Position numbers and translations under genes: made by a program
Notes under the pieces: generated by a model
What the model was told of the DNA's origin: nothing
Database searches by the model: none
The model's input: only the letters and a program-made list of their open reading frames with translations
Shown: positions 1 through 8,874 of the stretch, piece after piece
Position numbering within the stretch: position 1 is the stretch's first letter
Layout of the letters: the number at the start of each line of letters is the position of its first letter
Source of the DNA: Desulfobulbaceae bacterium DB1
GTDB taxonomy: Bacteria > Desulfobacterota > Desulfobulbia > Desulfobulbales > SURF-16
DNA length: 64,000 nucleotides
NCBI GenBank assembly: GCA_001914235.1
Contig: MQUF01000003.1
Coordinates: forward strand, 248,001 to 312,000
Direction of reading: 5' to 3'

Positions 1-1242
1 GCTGTTTGTCCTGATCCCAAAGATGCCGACCTGCTGGTCGTCAACACCTGCGGCTTCATTCAGTCCGCGGTTGAGGAGGCAATCGACGAAATTCTGCATC
101 TCAGCCGGATCAAGGAAAGCAACCCGCAAGCACGACTTGTCGTCACCGGCTGCCTGGTCCAGCGTTATGGCGAAGAGCTGCGGGAAGAACTGCCGGAAGT
201 GGATCTCTTCATCGGTGTGGACGGCTTTCAAAACATCGGCGCAATTCTGCGTGATGCAACCATTGGGAAAAGGGGAATCCACCTTGCGCCCCCCCTTTTC
301 ATCATGGATTCATCCCTGCCCCGGCGAATTTCCACCCCGGCCCATCGGGCATACCTGAAAATTTCGGAAGGCTGCTCCAACCGCTGCTCCTACTGCCTTA
401 TTCCCTCCATTCGCGGCCCTCTCCGCAGCCGCCCCCTGGATGATCTGGTGATCGAGGCAAAAAAACTCGGAGACGAAGGTGTGCGCGAACTGACCCTGGT
501 GGGCCAGGATGTCACCGCTTACGGCATTGATCTTGCGGGCAAGCAGGCCAATCTTCCGGGCTTGCTGACGGCCCTCCTGCAAAACAGCACCATTGACTGG
601 TTCCGGCTTCTTTATCTGTACCCGAACAGGATCACGGATGAACTGCTCGCTCTCATGGCAGGTGAAACAAGAGTCCTGAATTATCTCGATATCCCATTGC
701 AGCATGTCAGTTCACACATACTCAAAAAAATGAACAGGCCTTTCAACCGGGCACAGATTGATTCTTTGCTTGAACGTATCTACAAAAAAGTACCGACCGC
801 GGCCATTCGCACAACCTTCATAGTCGGCTTTCCCGGTGAAAAGGAAAGCGACGTGGATGAAATCGCCGATTTTCTTAAAACCTATCGGCTCAACAATGTC
901 GGCATCTTCCCTTATTCAAACGAAGAAGGGTGCGCGGCCGAACATTTTCCCGATCAGTGTTCCGAGGATGAAAAACAGGAGCGATACGACTATTTGATGG
1001 AGCTGCAGAGCGAGATTTCTTTGAGCAAAAACCGTGAATATGTAGGCAGAACCCTGCCGGTGCTGGTGGAAGGGATAAGTCGTGAATCGGAGTTGCTGCT
1101 TGAAGGTCGAACGGAATTCCAGGCGCCGGAAATAGACGGCTGCGTCTATATTACCGATGGCCGGTGCCGACAGGGTGATATAGTCAATGTCACAATCACC
1201 GAGGCCCATCCCTATGACCTGGTCGGCACGATTGCGGAGTAA
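1..1242 (+). CDS. rimO: Ribosomal protein S12 methylthiotransferase RimO, 5'-truncated by window edge
   Basis: Radical-SAM enzyme that adds a methylthio group to an aspartate of ribosomal protein S12. The frame is open from base 1, so the N-terminus lies outside the window; 413 residues are visible against about 440 in the family, so some 25-30 are missing. Visible parts, in order: the UPF0004 domain with two of its cluster cysteines (NTCGFI and VTGCLVQRYG), the radical-SAM motif CSNRCSYC near bases 370-395, and a C-terminal TRAM-like segment ending in EAHPYDLVG. RimO is preferred over MiaB because of the CSNRCSYCLIP context and the TRAM ending. A strong hairpin follows the stop. Confidence 0.93.
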   Translation, partial: AVCPDPKDADLLVVNTCGFIQSAVEEAIDEILHLSRIKESNPQARLVVTGCLVQRYGEELREELPEVDLFIGVDGFQNIGAILRDATIGKRGIHLAPPLFIMDSSLPRRISTPAHRAYLKISEGCSNRCSYCLIPSIRGPLRSRPLDDLVIEAKKLGDEGVRELTLVGQDVTAYGIDLAGKQANLPGLLTALLQNSTIDWFRLLYLYPNRITDELLALMAGETRVLNYLDIPLQHVSSHILKKMNRPFNRAQIDSLLERIYKKVPTAAIRTTFIVGFPGEKESDVDEIADFLKTYRLNNVGIFPYSNEEGCAAEHFPDQCSEDEKQERYDYLMELQSEISLSKNREYVGRTLPVLVEGISRESELLLEGRTEFQAPEIDGCVYITDGRCRQGDIVNVTITEAHPYDLVGTIAE

Positions 1243-1244
1243 GT

Positions 1245-1273
1245 CCCATGAAGGACGGCGCGCCCTTCATGGG
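1245..1273. terminator. Hairpin between convergent rimO and HU genes
   Basis: A perfect 10-bp stem, CCCATGAAGG with CCTTCATGGG around a 9-base loop, starts three bases after the rimO stop and lies between convergent genes. There is no clear T-run on either side, so it may be a weak bidirectional terminator or an mRNA 3' stabiliser. Confidence 0.5.
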
Positions 1274-1305
1274 CAATGTTTCCCCAAAGGGAGAACGCGA
1301 AACCG

Positions 1306-1587
1306 CTATTTTTCCTGATTGACTTTTTCTTTCAATTCCTTGCCGACCTTGAAAAAAGGAAGTTTTTTCGGCGGTACTTCGATCTTTTCGCCCGTTTTCG
1401 GATTGCGGCCGTGATACGCCTCGTATTCCTTGATCACAAAACTGCCAAACCCGCGGATCTCGATACTTTCCCCGGCAGCCAAGGTTTCAATCATGGTTTC
1501 CAGAATTGTATTTGTTATGGAGCTCGCTTCTCGATGAGGCAGATTTTCCTTCTGGGCGATGGCCTCAATCAATTCTGACTTGTTCAT
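1306..1587 (-). CDS. HU/IHF-family DNA-binding protein, IHF-beta-like
   Basis: Small DNA-bending nucleoid protein of 93 residues, the usual length. It begins MNKSELIEAIA and carries the family signature IEIRGFGSF followed by GRNPKTGEKIEVPPKK, the DNA-contacting arm. The N-terminus and the arm resemble IHF beta more than HU, but the HU/IHF split is loose in this group. A second ATG lies one codon upstream at 1590. The inner ATG is preferred because a GGAG sits six bases before it and only three before the outer one. A good sigma70-type promoter lies about 160 bases upstream, so it is probably transcribed separately from rluB. Confidence 0.9.
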   Translation of the reverse strand: MNKSELIEAIAQKENLPHREASSITNTILETMIETLAAGESIEIRGFGSFVIKEYEAYHGRNPKTGEKIEVPPKKLPFFKVGKELKEKVNQEK

Positions 1588-1749
1588 CATTGTCTCCCGA
1601 CGTCTCAGTTAAAAACAAAGCCAAACCTTCTTCCTAGGACATAACTCCATGATTTAATTAGAGATGTCGCGAAAGGAGATATTGCACCCCGCCTCTCACT
1701 TAATGGCTAACCACCCGACATTGCTCCATTTTTCAGAAGTTGAAAATAT

Positions 1750-1777
1750 CTTATACAGATAAATGCCGGAATGTAAA
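1750..1777 (-). promoter_or_regulatory. Predicted sigma70 promoter for the HU/IHF gene
   Basis: Read on the minus strand: TTTACA (1777-1772), a 16-base spacer, then TATAAG (1755-1750). It points into the HU/IHF gene across a 160-base leader. Based on consensus match only. Confidence 0.5.
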
Positions 1778-1800
1778 GGGATTTTGCAAAAAAAAGACTT

Positions 1801-2514
1801 TCAGGATGAAAAAATTTTCTCAATATCTTTTTTCCGGAGAATTCTGAATTTTCCGGAGGGGAGGGAACCAAGCTGCAGATTGCCGTAGGAAATACGCTTC
1901 AAGGTCAGCACCCGATGGCCGATGGCGGCGCACATTTTCCGCACCTGGCGCTTTCGCCCCTCATGAATGGTAATCTCGAGCAGGGAAAAACGCGGATTAT
2001 GCTGGAGAACCTTGACCGATGCCGGTGATGTCCGGCGGCCTTCGACCATAACGCCGTTCTCCAGCAGTTTGATTTTCTCGGCGGAGGGACTGCCGGCAAC
2101 CTTGGCCACATATGTTTTCTTCACCTCGAAACTGGGGTGAAGAATGCGCTGGGCCAGTTCACCGTCGTTGGTAAGAAGCAACGCCCCTTCCGTATCCAGA
2201 TCGAGTCTCCCCACCGGGAAAACCCGCTGACCGATGCCGGGCAGAAGGGAGGTGACAATCGGCCGCCCCTGGGGGTCATGAAGGGTGGTGACATATCCAG
2301 TCGGCTTGTGCAGCAGGATATAGATCTTTTCCTCGGATGATTCGATGGATTTGCCGTTCAGGCGGATCTGATGGGAGGCGGGATCAATCTTAATGCCCAT
2401 ATCGGTCACCACCTCTCCATCAATGGTGACCAGGCCCTGCCGGATATACTCCTCCGCCTTGCGGCGGGAAGCGACTCCTGAGCCGGCCAGTATCTTTTGC
2501 AGACGTTCTTTCAT
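1801..2514 (-). CDS. rluB: 23S rRNA pseudouridine synthase, RluB/RsuA family
   Basis: Converts a specific rRNA uridine to pseudouridine. The 237-residue protein has an N-terminal S4 RNA-binding domain (KILAGSGVASRRKAEEYI, residues 6-23) followed by the catalytic domain. The catalytic aspartate lies in VGRLDLDTEGALLLTNDG and the C-terminal motif EGRKRQVRKM is typical. Length and motifs fit RluB (23S U2605) better than the RluA group; RluE or RluF cannot be fully excluded. It is upstream of the HU/IHF gene on the same strand. Confidence 0.9.
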   Translation of the reverse strand: MKERLQKILAGSGVASRRKAEEYIRQGLVTIDGEVVTDMGIKIDPASHQIRLNGKSIESSEEKIYILLHKPTGYVTTLHDPQGRPIVTSLLPGIGQRVFPVGRLDLDTEGALLLTNDGELAQRILHPSFEVKKTYVAKVAGSPSAEKIKLLENGVMVEGRRTSPASVKVLQHNPRFSLLEITIHEGRKRQVRKMCAAIGHRVLTLKRISYGNLQLGSLPSGKFRILRKKDIEKIFSS

Positions 2515-2544
2515 TTCAGGAGTGGGAGGAATAAACAGAAAAAA

Positions 2545-2976
2545 TTACTGATAATCGCCCCTGCGGAATTTTGCCGCCTCAACATAGGAAACCGAGGCAA
2601 CCCGGTCCAGGAGATTGGCAAGCGGATCGCCTTGCGGCAATTGTTCCTTCAGGGAAAGAAGAGAGCTGGTCTCTTCTTCCAAGGACTCGACAAAGGGAGT
2701 CAGGGATTCGCCGGACAGGGAGAGATCATTGATGGCGGAACCGAAAGATTCGAGACTGTTGATGGTCGCCTCGGCCAGGGAAAGACTTTCAAGGCGAAGG
2801 GCGGGAGAAACCGGCACGGCACCGGTCCGCGCGGCGGAGGCCACTGCGGACGAAGCGGACACGGACTGCACCTGTGCATCCAGCAGCTGCTTGAAATCAG
2901 CTCCGGAGATGGGCTTTGCGCTTTTCTGCTCGACCTTGCCGCTATTTTGTGTGCCCTGCAGATTGTTTATCTTCAT
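2545..2976 (-). CDS. Conserved deltaproteobacterial protein of unknown function
   Basis: Cytoplasmic protein of 143 residues with no signal peptide or membrane segment. The N-terminal third is polar and low in complexity. The C-terminal part is predicted helical and ends in a motif like LPQGDPLANLLDRV then EAAKFRRGDY. From memory, similar small proteins with the same KFRRGDY ending occur in Geobacter relatives without an assigned role. The ATG at 2976 is chosen because GGAGGA lies just before it; an upstream ATG at 3012 has no such site. It lies 30 bases upstream of rluB on the same strand and may be co-transcribed. Confidence 0.7.
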   Translation of the reverse strand: MKINNLQGTQNSGKVEQKSAKPISGADFKQLLDAQVQSVSASSAVASAARTGAVPVSPALRLESLSLAEATINSLESFGSAINDLSLSGESLTPFVESLEEETSSLLSLKEQLPQGDPLANLLDRVASVSYVEAAKFRRGDYQ

Positions 2977-3090
2977 TATGTCCTCCACGCTGCGCTGAAT
3001 ACCTGCCGTCAACGCATTTTATCTCATCTTCGCCGTATACTCCAGTTTCAATATAACCTATCGGCAAAAAAAAATTACCCATTAAAAAAA

Positions 3091-4869
3091 TCAACGTAAA
3101 TTATTCGGCAAAACAGCATCTATTTTTCCATCCACCAATTTTTTGGTATCAGGATCCACCTCAAGCACATGGGGATACCATGGTTTCATCCGACAATCAA
3201 AAACAATGGGCGGCACCAGCCCCACATGAAACCGATGCACCTGGTGGCTGGCCGCATAAATATCGCCAGCCGGCTCAAATCTGGTAAAAAAGGTCCAGAC
3301 GAATTCCTGCAGATTCACCGTCGCTTCTTTCAGGCTGTCAACCAGCAAAACCACCGGCCAGCCGGCAAAGCAAGGATCTGCCGCTATCCGCCGGGGTAAT
3401 TCCTTTTCTTCCCCATACCCTTCCCCTTCCACCACCAGTGTGCCCGGCAGATAGGCCGAGGCGGCACGGCATCCCTTGGGCAGATCGCCATGAAATGACC
3501 GGGGCAGAACAGTGCGCGGCTCGCGACCAAGCCCCATCAGCAGAGCCTTGGAGCCGTTGTTCACCGACGGGCCGGTATAATCGAGGGTATCCTGGGAAAC
3601 GTTGGCAAAAACAAAAAGATCACGCCGCCAATCCACCCGCTCCAGCACATGGGTCCACAATTCGCGGAAATCTTCAATATTGATATCGCCGTCGGTGATG
3701 ATAAGAAATTTTGTCAGGGAAAGCTGGCCTTCACCCAGAATGCGCAATCCGGCGGCAAAGGATTCACGGGGGTAGCGGTCCGTTACCCGGGCCGCGGCCA
3801 GGCAGTGAAAACCGGCCTCGCCAAAAGTTTTCAACTGCTTGACCCCGCTCATCACCAGGGGGAAAAGGGGAGAAAGCAGGTCCTGCAGAAAATCGCCGAT
3901 ATAAAAATCCTCCTGTTTCGGCCGTCCGACCACCGTGGCCGGATAAATCGCATCCCGTCGATGATACAGGCGATCCACCTGGAACACCGGGTAATCATGG
4001 GTCAGGGAATTATACCCGTAATGGTCGCCGAACGGCCCTTCCGGACGGCGCATGTGCGGCGGCACGGAACCCTTGGCCGCAAACTCGGCAAAGGCAACCA
4101 TATTATGACCGCCTGCCGGGTCCTTGACCATGGGCAGCTTTCCGCCGAGCAGCAGGGAGGCGAGCATCAATTCCGGCAGATTTTCCGGCAGCGGGGCAAT
4201 GGCCGACATGATAAGCGCCGGCGGCCCGCCGATGTAAAGCGTCAACGGCAAACTTTCATTGCGGCGCTCCGCTTCATGATAATGATAGCCGCCGCCCTTG
4301 TGAATCTGCCAATGAATACCGGTGGTCTGCTCATCAAAACGCTGAATGCGGTACATGCCGAGATTGTGCCCACGCCCGCCGGGATGCTCGGTGTAAACCA
4401 GCGGCAGGGTGGCAAAGGCGCCGCCATCGGTTTTCCAGGAGGTGAGCATGGGCAGCTCATTCAAGCGGGCCGGAGAAAAACAGCTGTCAAGTATCGGCCC
4501 GTTCTTCACCACCCTGGTGCCGATTTTTGTCATCTGCGGCACCAGGCCGCGCATGGACCAGAGCTTGCCCAAACTCGGCGGCATAAACGTCTCCGCCGCC
4601 CGCACCAGATCCTTGACAAAATCCTGAGCCCGATGGCCAAAGGCTATTTCCATTCTTTTCTTGGTACCGAAGAGATTTGTCGCCACCGGAAACCGGCTGC
4701 CCTTCACCCGTTTAAACAGCAGGGCCGGTCCCCCCTGGGCGATGACCCGTCGATGTATTTCGGCTATTTCCAGATAGGGATCAACCTCGATGTCCACTTC
4801 AAGCAGGTCGGATTCCTGCCGCAGGACGTCAAGATAGGCATGCAGGTCATGGATAATCGGAGCTTTCAT
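3091..4869 (-). CDS. UbiD-family decarboxylase, menaquinone biosynthesis type
   Basis: Prenylated-FMN-dependent, non-oxidative aromatic decarboxylase. The protein has 592 residues, matching the long menaquinone-associated UbiD subgroup (SCO4490 type) rather than E. coli UbiD at about 490. It keeps the UbiD core with HNLGMYRIQRFDEQTTGIHW near residues 168-187, a conserved RRPEGPFGDHYGYN segment and the C-terminal KPWYPHVLEVDP. In an anaerobe this points to the futalosine-type menaquinone route, but the substrate is inferred. Its start overlaps the small upstream gene by four bases (ATGA), so the two are translationally coupled. Confidence 0.85.
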   Translation of the reverse strand: MKAPIIHDLHAYLDVLRQESDLLEVDIEVDPYLEIAEIHRRVIAQGGPALLFKRVKGSRFPVATNLFGTKKRMEIAFGHRAQDFVKDLVRAAETFMPPSLGKLWSMRGLVPQMTKIGTRVVKNGPILDSCFSPARLNELPMLTSWKTDGGAFATLPLVYTEHPGGRGHNLGMYRIQRFDEQTTGIHWQIHKGGGYHYHEAERRNESLPLTLYIGGPPALIMSAIAPLPENLPELMLASLLLGGKLPMVKDPAGGHNMVAFAEFAAKGSVPPHMRRPEGPFGDHYGYNSLTHDYPVFQVDRLYHRRDAIYPATVVGRPKQEDFYIGDFLQDLLSPLFPLVMSGVKQLKTFGEAGFHCLAAARVTDRYPRESFAAGLRILGEGQLSLTKFLIITDGDINIEDFRELWTHVLERVDWRRDLFVFANVSQDTLDYTGPSVNNGSKALLMGLGREPRTVLPRSFHGDLPKGCRAASAYLPGTLVVEGEGYGEEKELPRRIAADPCFAGWPVVLLVDSLKEATVNLQEFVWTFFTRFEPAGDIYAASHQVHRFHVGLVPPIVFDCRMKPWYPHVLEVDPDTKKLVDGKIDAVLPNNLR

Positions 4870-5117
4870 GCTTTTTCCTCGCCAAGAAAAAGATTGTGAT
4901 ACTCTGTTTCACTGAGATGTTTTTTCATAAGCCCGGTGAGAAAATCAACCGTAGCCGAGATATCCCCATCCGTCATGCGGGGGATCAGCGTTTCCAACAG
5001 ATGCGGCCGGCTGAACATCTGTAAAAAAACAGCCAGCGAGCATTCATCGGTGTCCCGATTCAAACCAAAGCATATTTCCGAGGAATTCATTTTTTCAAAA
5101 AAAGGAGAGCTTTTCAT
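4866..5117 (-). CDS. Small cytoplasmic protein of unknown function coupled to ubiD-like gene
   Basis: Protein of 83 residues with no membrane segment. It ends LMKKHLSETEYHNLFLGEEKA, which resembles a family of small proteins I recall from Geobacter and Desulfo- species, with the pattern 'LxxLIPRMxDxDI...LIKKHLTEEEYHxLFL'. The ATG at 5117 has GGAG eight bases upstream; a GTG at 5126 would lie against that site. It overlaps the UbiD gene by four bases, so a link to menaquinone synthesis is possible but rests on position only. Confidence 0.65.
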   Translation of the reverse strand: MKSSPFFEKMNSSEICFGLNRDTDECSLAVFLQMFSRPHLLETLIPRMTDGDISATVDFLTGLMKKHLSETEYHNLFLGEEKA

Positions 5118-5218
5118 GGCTACCACTCCAGCCTTCTGATATATTTATAAAAGTGATACAAAATGTTCTCGAGAATACCGGGCGCCCCATTTCAAAAAAA
5201 ACGGCAACGAATCAGCAC

Positions 5219-5965
5219 ATGGCAGCCAGTCCCCAAAATGAACTTGTCTATAACGGCTGGGTCGAACACCAGGCCGGCTATGAGCACACCCGCTCGGAAC
5301 GGATCATCCGGCACATGATGAACTGGCTGCAGAAAAACCGCCTTTTCGTCACCGTGCTCCATAAGGGGTACCAGTCAGGCGGCACCCTGGTGATCAACGC
5401 GGACGACACAACAATCACCCTTGACAAACCGCGCGATTGGCCCGGCAGCCACACAGCCGTCCGGGTTGTTTTCCGCAACCAGACAAAACTATGGTGCCAT
5501 TTCAGCGGAGAAATAACCGTTGCCACGGTTGACACCCTGCAGCTCAAATTTCCCGAAGAACTGTTCATGCTGCAACGCCGCCGGCATTACCGCATCAATG
5601 TGCCGGCCGGCAGCAGCGTTACTTTCCTGTATAACCAGAAAAAGTGCAAGCTTAATATAGAAGACCTGAGCGCCGGCGGCATGCTGCTTTGCACCAAGGA
5701 CATCACGGGGCTTCCCCAGCCCCGGCATACCATCAAAAACATCAGCCTCACCATCCCCTCCGACGACAAGGTTGCCGGGGCTGAAAACGGGTTGCTGCGC
5801 TTCCAGGTCAAGGAGGCTGAAGTGGCCCGTCTTTTCCGCAACGAGACATCCCGCACATTCTGCCTGGGGGTGGTTTTTTCCCTGACCCCGGCCGAAGAGG
5901 AACGGATCATGAAATATATCCGGCAACGGGAACTGGCCCTGCTGCGCAAGGGCGTTCACGAGTGA
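5219..5965 (+). CDS. PilZ-domain protein, YcgR-like c-di-GMP effector
   Basis: The C-terminal half carries a PilZ domain: the arginine cluster in QRRRHYRINVP, then DLSAGGML, the two motifs that wrap cyclic di-GMP. The N-terminal half (ITLDKPRDWPGSHTAVRV and following) resembles the YcgR flagellar-brake N-domain. There is no signal peptide, so it is cytoplasmic and probably regulates motility or surface behaviour; no flagellar genes are in the window. The start is uncertain: ATG 5219 is used, but the frame is open to a GTG at 5153, and neither has a clear ribosome-binding site. Confidence 0.85.
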   Translation: MAASPQNELVYNGWVEHQAGYEHTRSERIIRHMMNWLQKNRLFVTVLHKGYQSGGTLVINADDTTITLDKPRDWPGSHTAVRVVFRNQTKLWCHFSGEITVATVDTLQLKFPEELFMLQRRRHYRINVPAGSSVTFLYNQKKCKLNIEDLSAGGMLLCTKDITGLPQPRHTIKNISLTIPSDDKVAGAENGLLRFQVKEAEVARLFRNETSRTFCLGVVFSLTPAEEERIMKYIRQRELALLRKGVHE

Positions 5966-5982
5966 GTTCAGCCGGAGGCGCG

Positions 5983-6378
5983 TCAGACAAACCGGTAGTG
6001 CACCTTTCTCGTGCGCGGCCCGTCAAATTCACAGAAAAATATCTTCTGCCAGGTGCCGAGCTGCAGGCGGCCGCTGTCGATAAAAACCGTGAGTGACGAG
6101 CCGAACAGCGAGGCAAGCACATGGGACGGGGAATTCCCTTCCAGGTGGCGGTATTGCAGGTCAAAGGGGATCATCTTCTTCAAGGCCGTGACGATATCCG
6201 CCTGCACGGCCGGATCCGCCCCCTCGTTGATAGTCAGACCGGCAGTGGTGTGGGGATTATAGAGATAACAGACCCCATCCGTCACCTTGCTTTCGGCCAG
6301 CGCCTTGGCGATGCCGGGGGTGATATCGACCAGCTCCATAAAATCGGATGTCCCGACGGAAATTGTCCCTTTATGCAT
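5983..6378 (-). CDS. YjbQ family protein (UPF0047)
   Basis: 131 residues, normal for this family of small barrel proteins. Typical motifs are GVCYLYNPHTTAGLTINEG, EGNSPSHV and the ending GPRTRKVHYR. E. coli YjbQ has been linked to weak thiamin-phosphate synthase activity, but the physiological role is unsettled. The gene is convergent with the PilZ gene, 17 bases from its stop, and divergent from the metallo-hydrolase gene; a 12-bp inverted repeat lies in the shared upstream region. GAGG lies just before the ATG. Confidence 0.88.
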   Translation of the reverse strand: MHKGTISVGTSDFMELVDITPGIAKALAESKVTDGVCYLYNPHTTAGLTINEGADPAVQADIVTALKKMIPFDLQYRHLEGNSPSHVLASLFGSSLTVFIDSGRLQLGTWQKIFFCEFDGPRTRKVHYRFV

Positions 6379-6418
6379 TCTTCACCTCCAAAAAATGTGT
6401 ATAATAACTTCATCTCTT

Positions 6419-6460
6419 CAATTTTGTCTCAATTATGAGATGACGCAGGAGACGAAATTG
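6419..6460. promoter_or_regulatory. Inverted repeat in divergent yjbQ / hydrolase upstream region
   Basis: Arms CAATTTTGTCTC (6419-6430) and GAGACGAAATTG (6449-6460) are complementary except for one G-T pair. They are separated by 18 bases, about 40 bases upstream of yjbQ and 112 upstream of the hydrolase start. This could be an operator or a leader stem-loop. Confidence 0.35.
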
Positions 6461-6571
6461 GGTATAGGCTATCTTGAAAAATGCGCCCTGCGAAGCAAGT
6501 TGCAAGACAAGACCGGCGCAAGGTCCGCACGTGACCGTCATTCTTTACCGCATTTGCATGGGGAGGGTACC

Positions 6572-7204
6572 ATGATTGACACCATACTCAAGAATCTTGA
6601 ATGGCTTGGCCATGACGCCTTCCGCCTCACCGCCGGCGGAAAAACAATCTACTTCGACCCCTTTCAGCTTACCGGCACACACGCAGCGGCCGACTACATC
6701 CTTGTGACCCACTCCCATTTCGACCATTGCTCTCCCGATGATATCGGCAAAATCATGCAGGAGTCAACCGTCATCATCACGGGAGCAGACTGCGCGGCAA
6801 AACTGTCCGGCCGGAGACAAACAGTAAAACCAGGCGACACCTTCACCGGTGAGTCCATCACCATTGAGGCGGTGCGGGCCTATAACACCAACAAGGATTT
6901 TCATCCGCGAAAAAACAACTGGCTGGGCTTTATCGTCACGGTTGCAGGCGTCCGCATCTATCATGCCGGCGACACGGACCATATCCCCGAAATGGCGGAC
7001 ATCCAAGCCGATATCGCCCTGCTGCCCGTGTCCGGCACCTATGTCATGACAGCGGTCGAAGCAGCGGAGGCAGCTCTTGACATCAACCCCGCGGTGGCCG
7101 TGCCCATGCACTTCGGCTCCATTGTCGGCAAGCAGACGGATGCCGAACTTTTTGCCGAAAAACTGGCGAATAAAATCAGGGTTCACATCCCGACCAAAAA
7201 GTAA
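6572..7204 (+). CDS. Metallo-beta-lactamase-fold metal-dependent hydrolase
   Basis: Protein of 210 residues with the metal-binding HSHFDHC (the HxHxDH motif), a second histidine in YHAGDTDHIPE and a late histidine in VPMHFGSIVG. This matches the short UPF0173/L-ascorbate lactonase-like branch of MBL hydrolases; the substrate is unknown. The ATG at 6572 is chosen because GGAGG sits five bases before it and homologues begin at this point; the frame is open much further upstream, without a likely start. It lies five bases before siroheme synthase, so the two probably form an operon. Confidence 0.85.
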   Translation: MIDTILKNLEWLGHDAFRLTAGGKTIYFDPFQLTGTHAAADYILVTHSHFDHCSPDDIGKIMQESTVIITGADCAAKLSGRRQTVKPGDTFTGESITIEAVRAYNTNKDFHPRKNNWLGFIVTVAGVRIYHAGDTDHIPEMADIQADIALLPVSGTYVMTAVEAAEAALDINPAVAVPMHFGSIVGKQTDAELFAEKLANKIRVHIPTKK

Positions 7205-7209
7205 ACAAC

Positions 7210-7875
7210 GTGAATTATTTTCCAATCAGTCTTGATATTCGCAACCGCCTCTGTATCGTGATCGGCGGAGGCAAGGTTGCAGCGCGCAAAGTCAGCGCCC
7301 TGCTGGCAAGCCATGGCAAGGTGGCACTGATCAGCCCGGAACTCGACGACGAACTCGCGGCTCTTGCCGCGGAAGGCGCGATTCAATGGCTGCAACGGGA
7401 ATACCGGCAGGGAGATCTGTCCGGCGCCTTTCTCGTTATCGCCGCAACCGACGACAGTGCCGTGCAGCAGGCCGTTCACCGCGAAGCCGAAGCCGGCAAC
7501 ATCCTGCTCAATGTTGCCGATGTCCCCAAATGGTGCAATTTCATTCTGCCTGCCACCGTGCGCCGGGGAGACCTGACCATTTCCGTGTCAACCGCCGGAA
7601 AAAGTCCGGCCCTGGCCAAGCAGCTCCGCCGGAACCTGGAAAAGGAATATTCCGACGACTACGACCTCCTGCTGCAGGTGCTCGGCCGGCTGCGCCCCAT
7701 TGTCCTGGATATGGGCTTTCCTCACAAAAAAAATAAAATTCTTTTTGAAAAACTGCTGCACAGAGATATGATTGATTGGCTCAGACAGGAAAACTGGCAG
7801 GCGCTGACCGATCATATCCGCGCCGTTCTCGGCAAGGATGTTCCGCTGGAACGACTGACCGGACAGGCGGAATAA
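7210..7875 (+). CDS. Bifunctional precorrin-2 dehydrogenase / sirohydrochlorin ferrochelatase
   Basis: Makes sirohaem from precorrin-2 by NAD-dependent oxidation and iron insertion. It corresponds to the CysG N-terminal half or Met8p, without the methyltransferase domain, and has 221 residues. A Rossmann motif VIGGGKVAARKV lies at residues 17-28, followed by the conserved CNFILPATVRRGDLTISVSTAGKSPA region with the active-site aspartate nearby. It starts with GTG. Sirohaem is the cofactor of dissimilatory and assimilatory sulfite reductases, and its placement beside ccsA and hemA forms a tetrapyrrole neighbourhood. Confidence 0.9.
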   Translation: MNYFPISLDIRNRLCIVIGGGKVAARKVSALLASHGKVALISPELDDELAALAAEGAIQWLQREYRQGDLSGAFLVIAATDDSAVQQAVHREAEAGNILLNVADVPKWCNFILPATVRRGDLTISVSTAGKSPALAKQLRRNLEKEYSDDYDLLLQVLGRLRPIVLDMGFPHKKNKILFEKLLHRDMIDWLRQENWQALTDHIRAVLGKDVPLERLTGQAE

Positions 7876-8064
7876 AGGGCGAATCATTTTTCACGACACA
7901 CCCGCCCCCCCTGCGGCAAACGGCTGCAGCGAGGCAAGTCGACGAATGATGCAACAATGAACACAGGCTCAACAGTGCATGATAACCACATGATTTATCG
8001 TCACCTCAATCCGGCGTCACGACTTTTTGTAAAATGAAGTCAACAATTTTCGGAGAATAGCCGC

Positions 8065-8874
8065 ATGCTTTTTACCCTTTCATTTATCATTTACCTTTTC
8101 GCCACGGCGACATACATTGCCTTTTTCGTCACCCAGAACAAGAAAATCCGCTCCTCGGCCCGCTGTCTTCTCTTCGGAGCCGGAGCAATTCACACGGTAA
8201 CCATCATCAGTCGCTACCTGGTGGCCGGACACACCCCGCTCACCACCCACCACGACACAATTTCCTTTTTTGCCTGGTCAATGACCTGGGCCTTTCTTTC
8301 CTTCCGCTGGCGCTATCAGGTTAAAAATTTCGGCACCTTTGTCTCGCTGGTGATCAGCGCCCTGATGACGGTTGCCGCCCTTTCCTCGCAGAGCATCGCG
8401 GAGCTGCCGCCGGCCCTGCAGAGCGCCTGGCTGCCGATTCATGCAAGCATTGCCATCCTGGCCGACGGTTTTCTGGCCATGGGCTTTTGCAGCGGCCTGA
8501 TGTATCTCCTGCAGGAACGGGAACTGAAGAACAAACGATTCGGCGTCTTTTACAGCCGCCTTCCTTCCCTTGATGCGCTGGACACCTTGATCCACCACTG
8601 CCTGACAGTGGGCTTCCCCCTGCTCACCCTGGGTATCATCACCGGTTCCTTCTGGGCCAAACAGGCATGGGGCTCATACTGGCACTGGGATCCGAAGGAA
8701 ACCTGGTCTCTTATCACCTGGTTTATCTATGCAGGCATGCTGCACCAGCGCTTTATCGCGGGCTGGCGGGGAAAACGAGCCGCCATTCTCGCCATCATCG
8801 GTTTTATGTCCGTCCTGTTCACCCTTTGGGGCGTGACCTTTCTGCTGTCAGGAGTTCATTCATATGTCCGCTGA
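8065..8874 (+). CDS. CcsA/HemX-type membrane protein (cytochrome c assembly family)
   Basis: Integral membrane protein of 269 residues with about eight hydrophobic segments. It carries the tryptophan-rich haem-handling motif WGSYWHWDPKETWSLITWF characteristic of CcmC/CcsA/CcmF, and conserved histidines (THHDT near residue 59, LIHHC near 175). It overlaps hemA by 11 bases, the HemX-HemA arrangement known from many bacteria, where HemX influences GluTR level. In this lineage the same protein often serves System II cytochrome c assembly, so ccsA and hemX are both defensible names. The decaheme cytochrome nearby would need such a system. Confidence 0.85.
   Translation: MLFTLSFIIYLFATATYIAFFVTQNKKIRSSARCLLFGAGAIHTVTIISRYLVAGHTPLTTHHDTISFFAWSMTWAFLSFRWRYQVKNFGTFVSLVISALMTVAALSSQSIAELPPALQSAWLPIHASIAILADGFLAMGFCSGLMYLLQERELKNKRFGVFYSRLPSLDALDTLIHHCLTVGFPLLTLGIITGSFWAKQAWGSYWHWDPKETWSLITWFIYAGMLHQRFIAGWRGKRAAILAIIGFMSVLFTLWGVTFLLSGVHSYVR

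Noticed and set aside
3649-4899. 416-codon plus-strand open frame opposite the UbiD gene
   Set aside because: UbiD motifs on the minus strand are clear; the opposite translation is Arg/His-rich and unlike any family.
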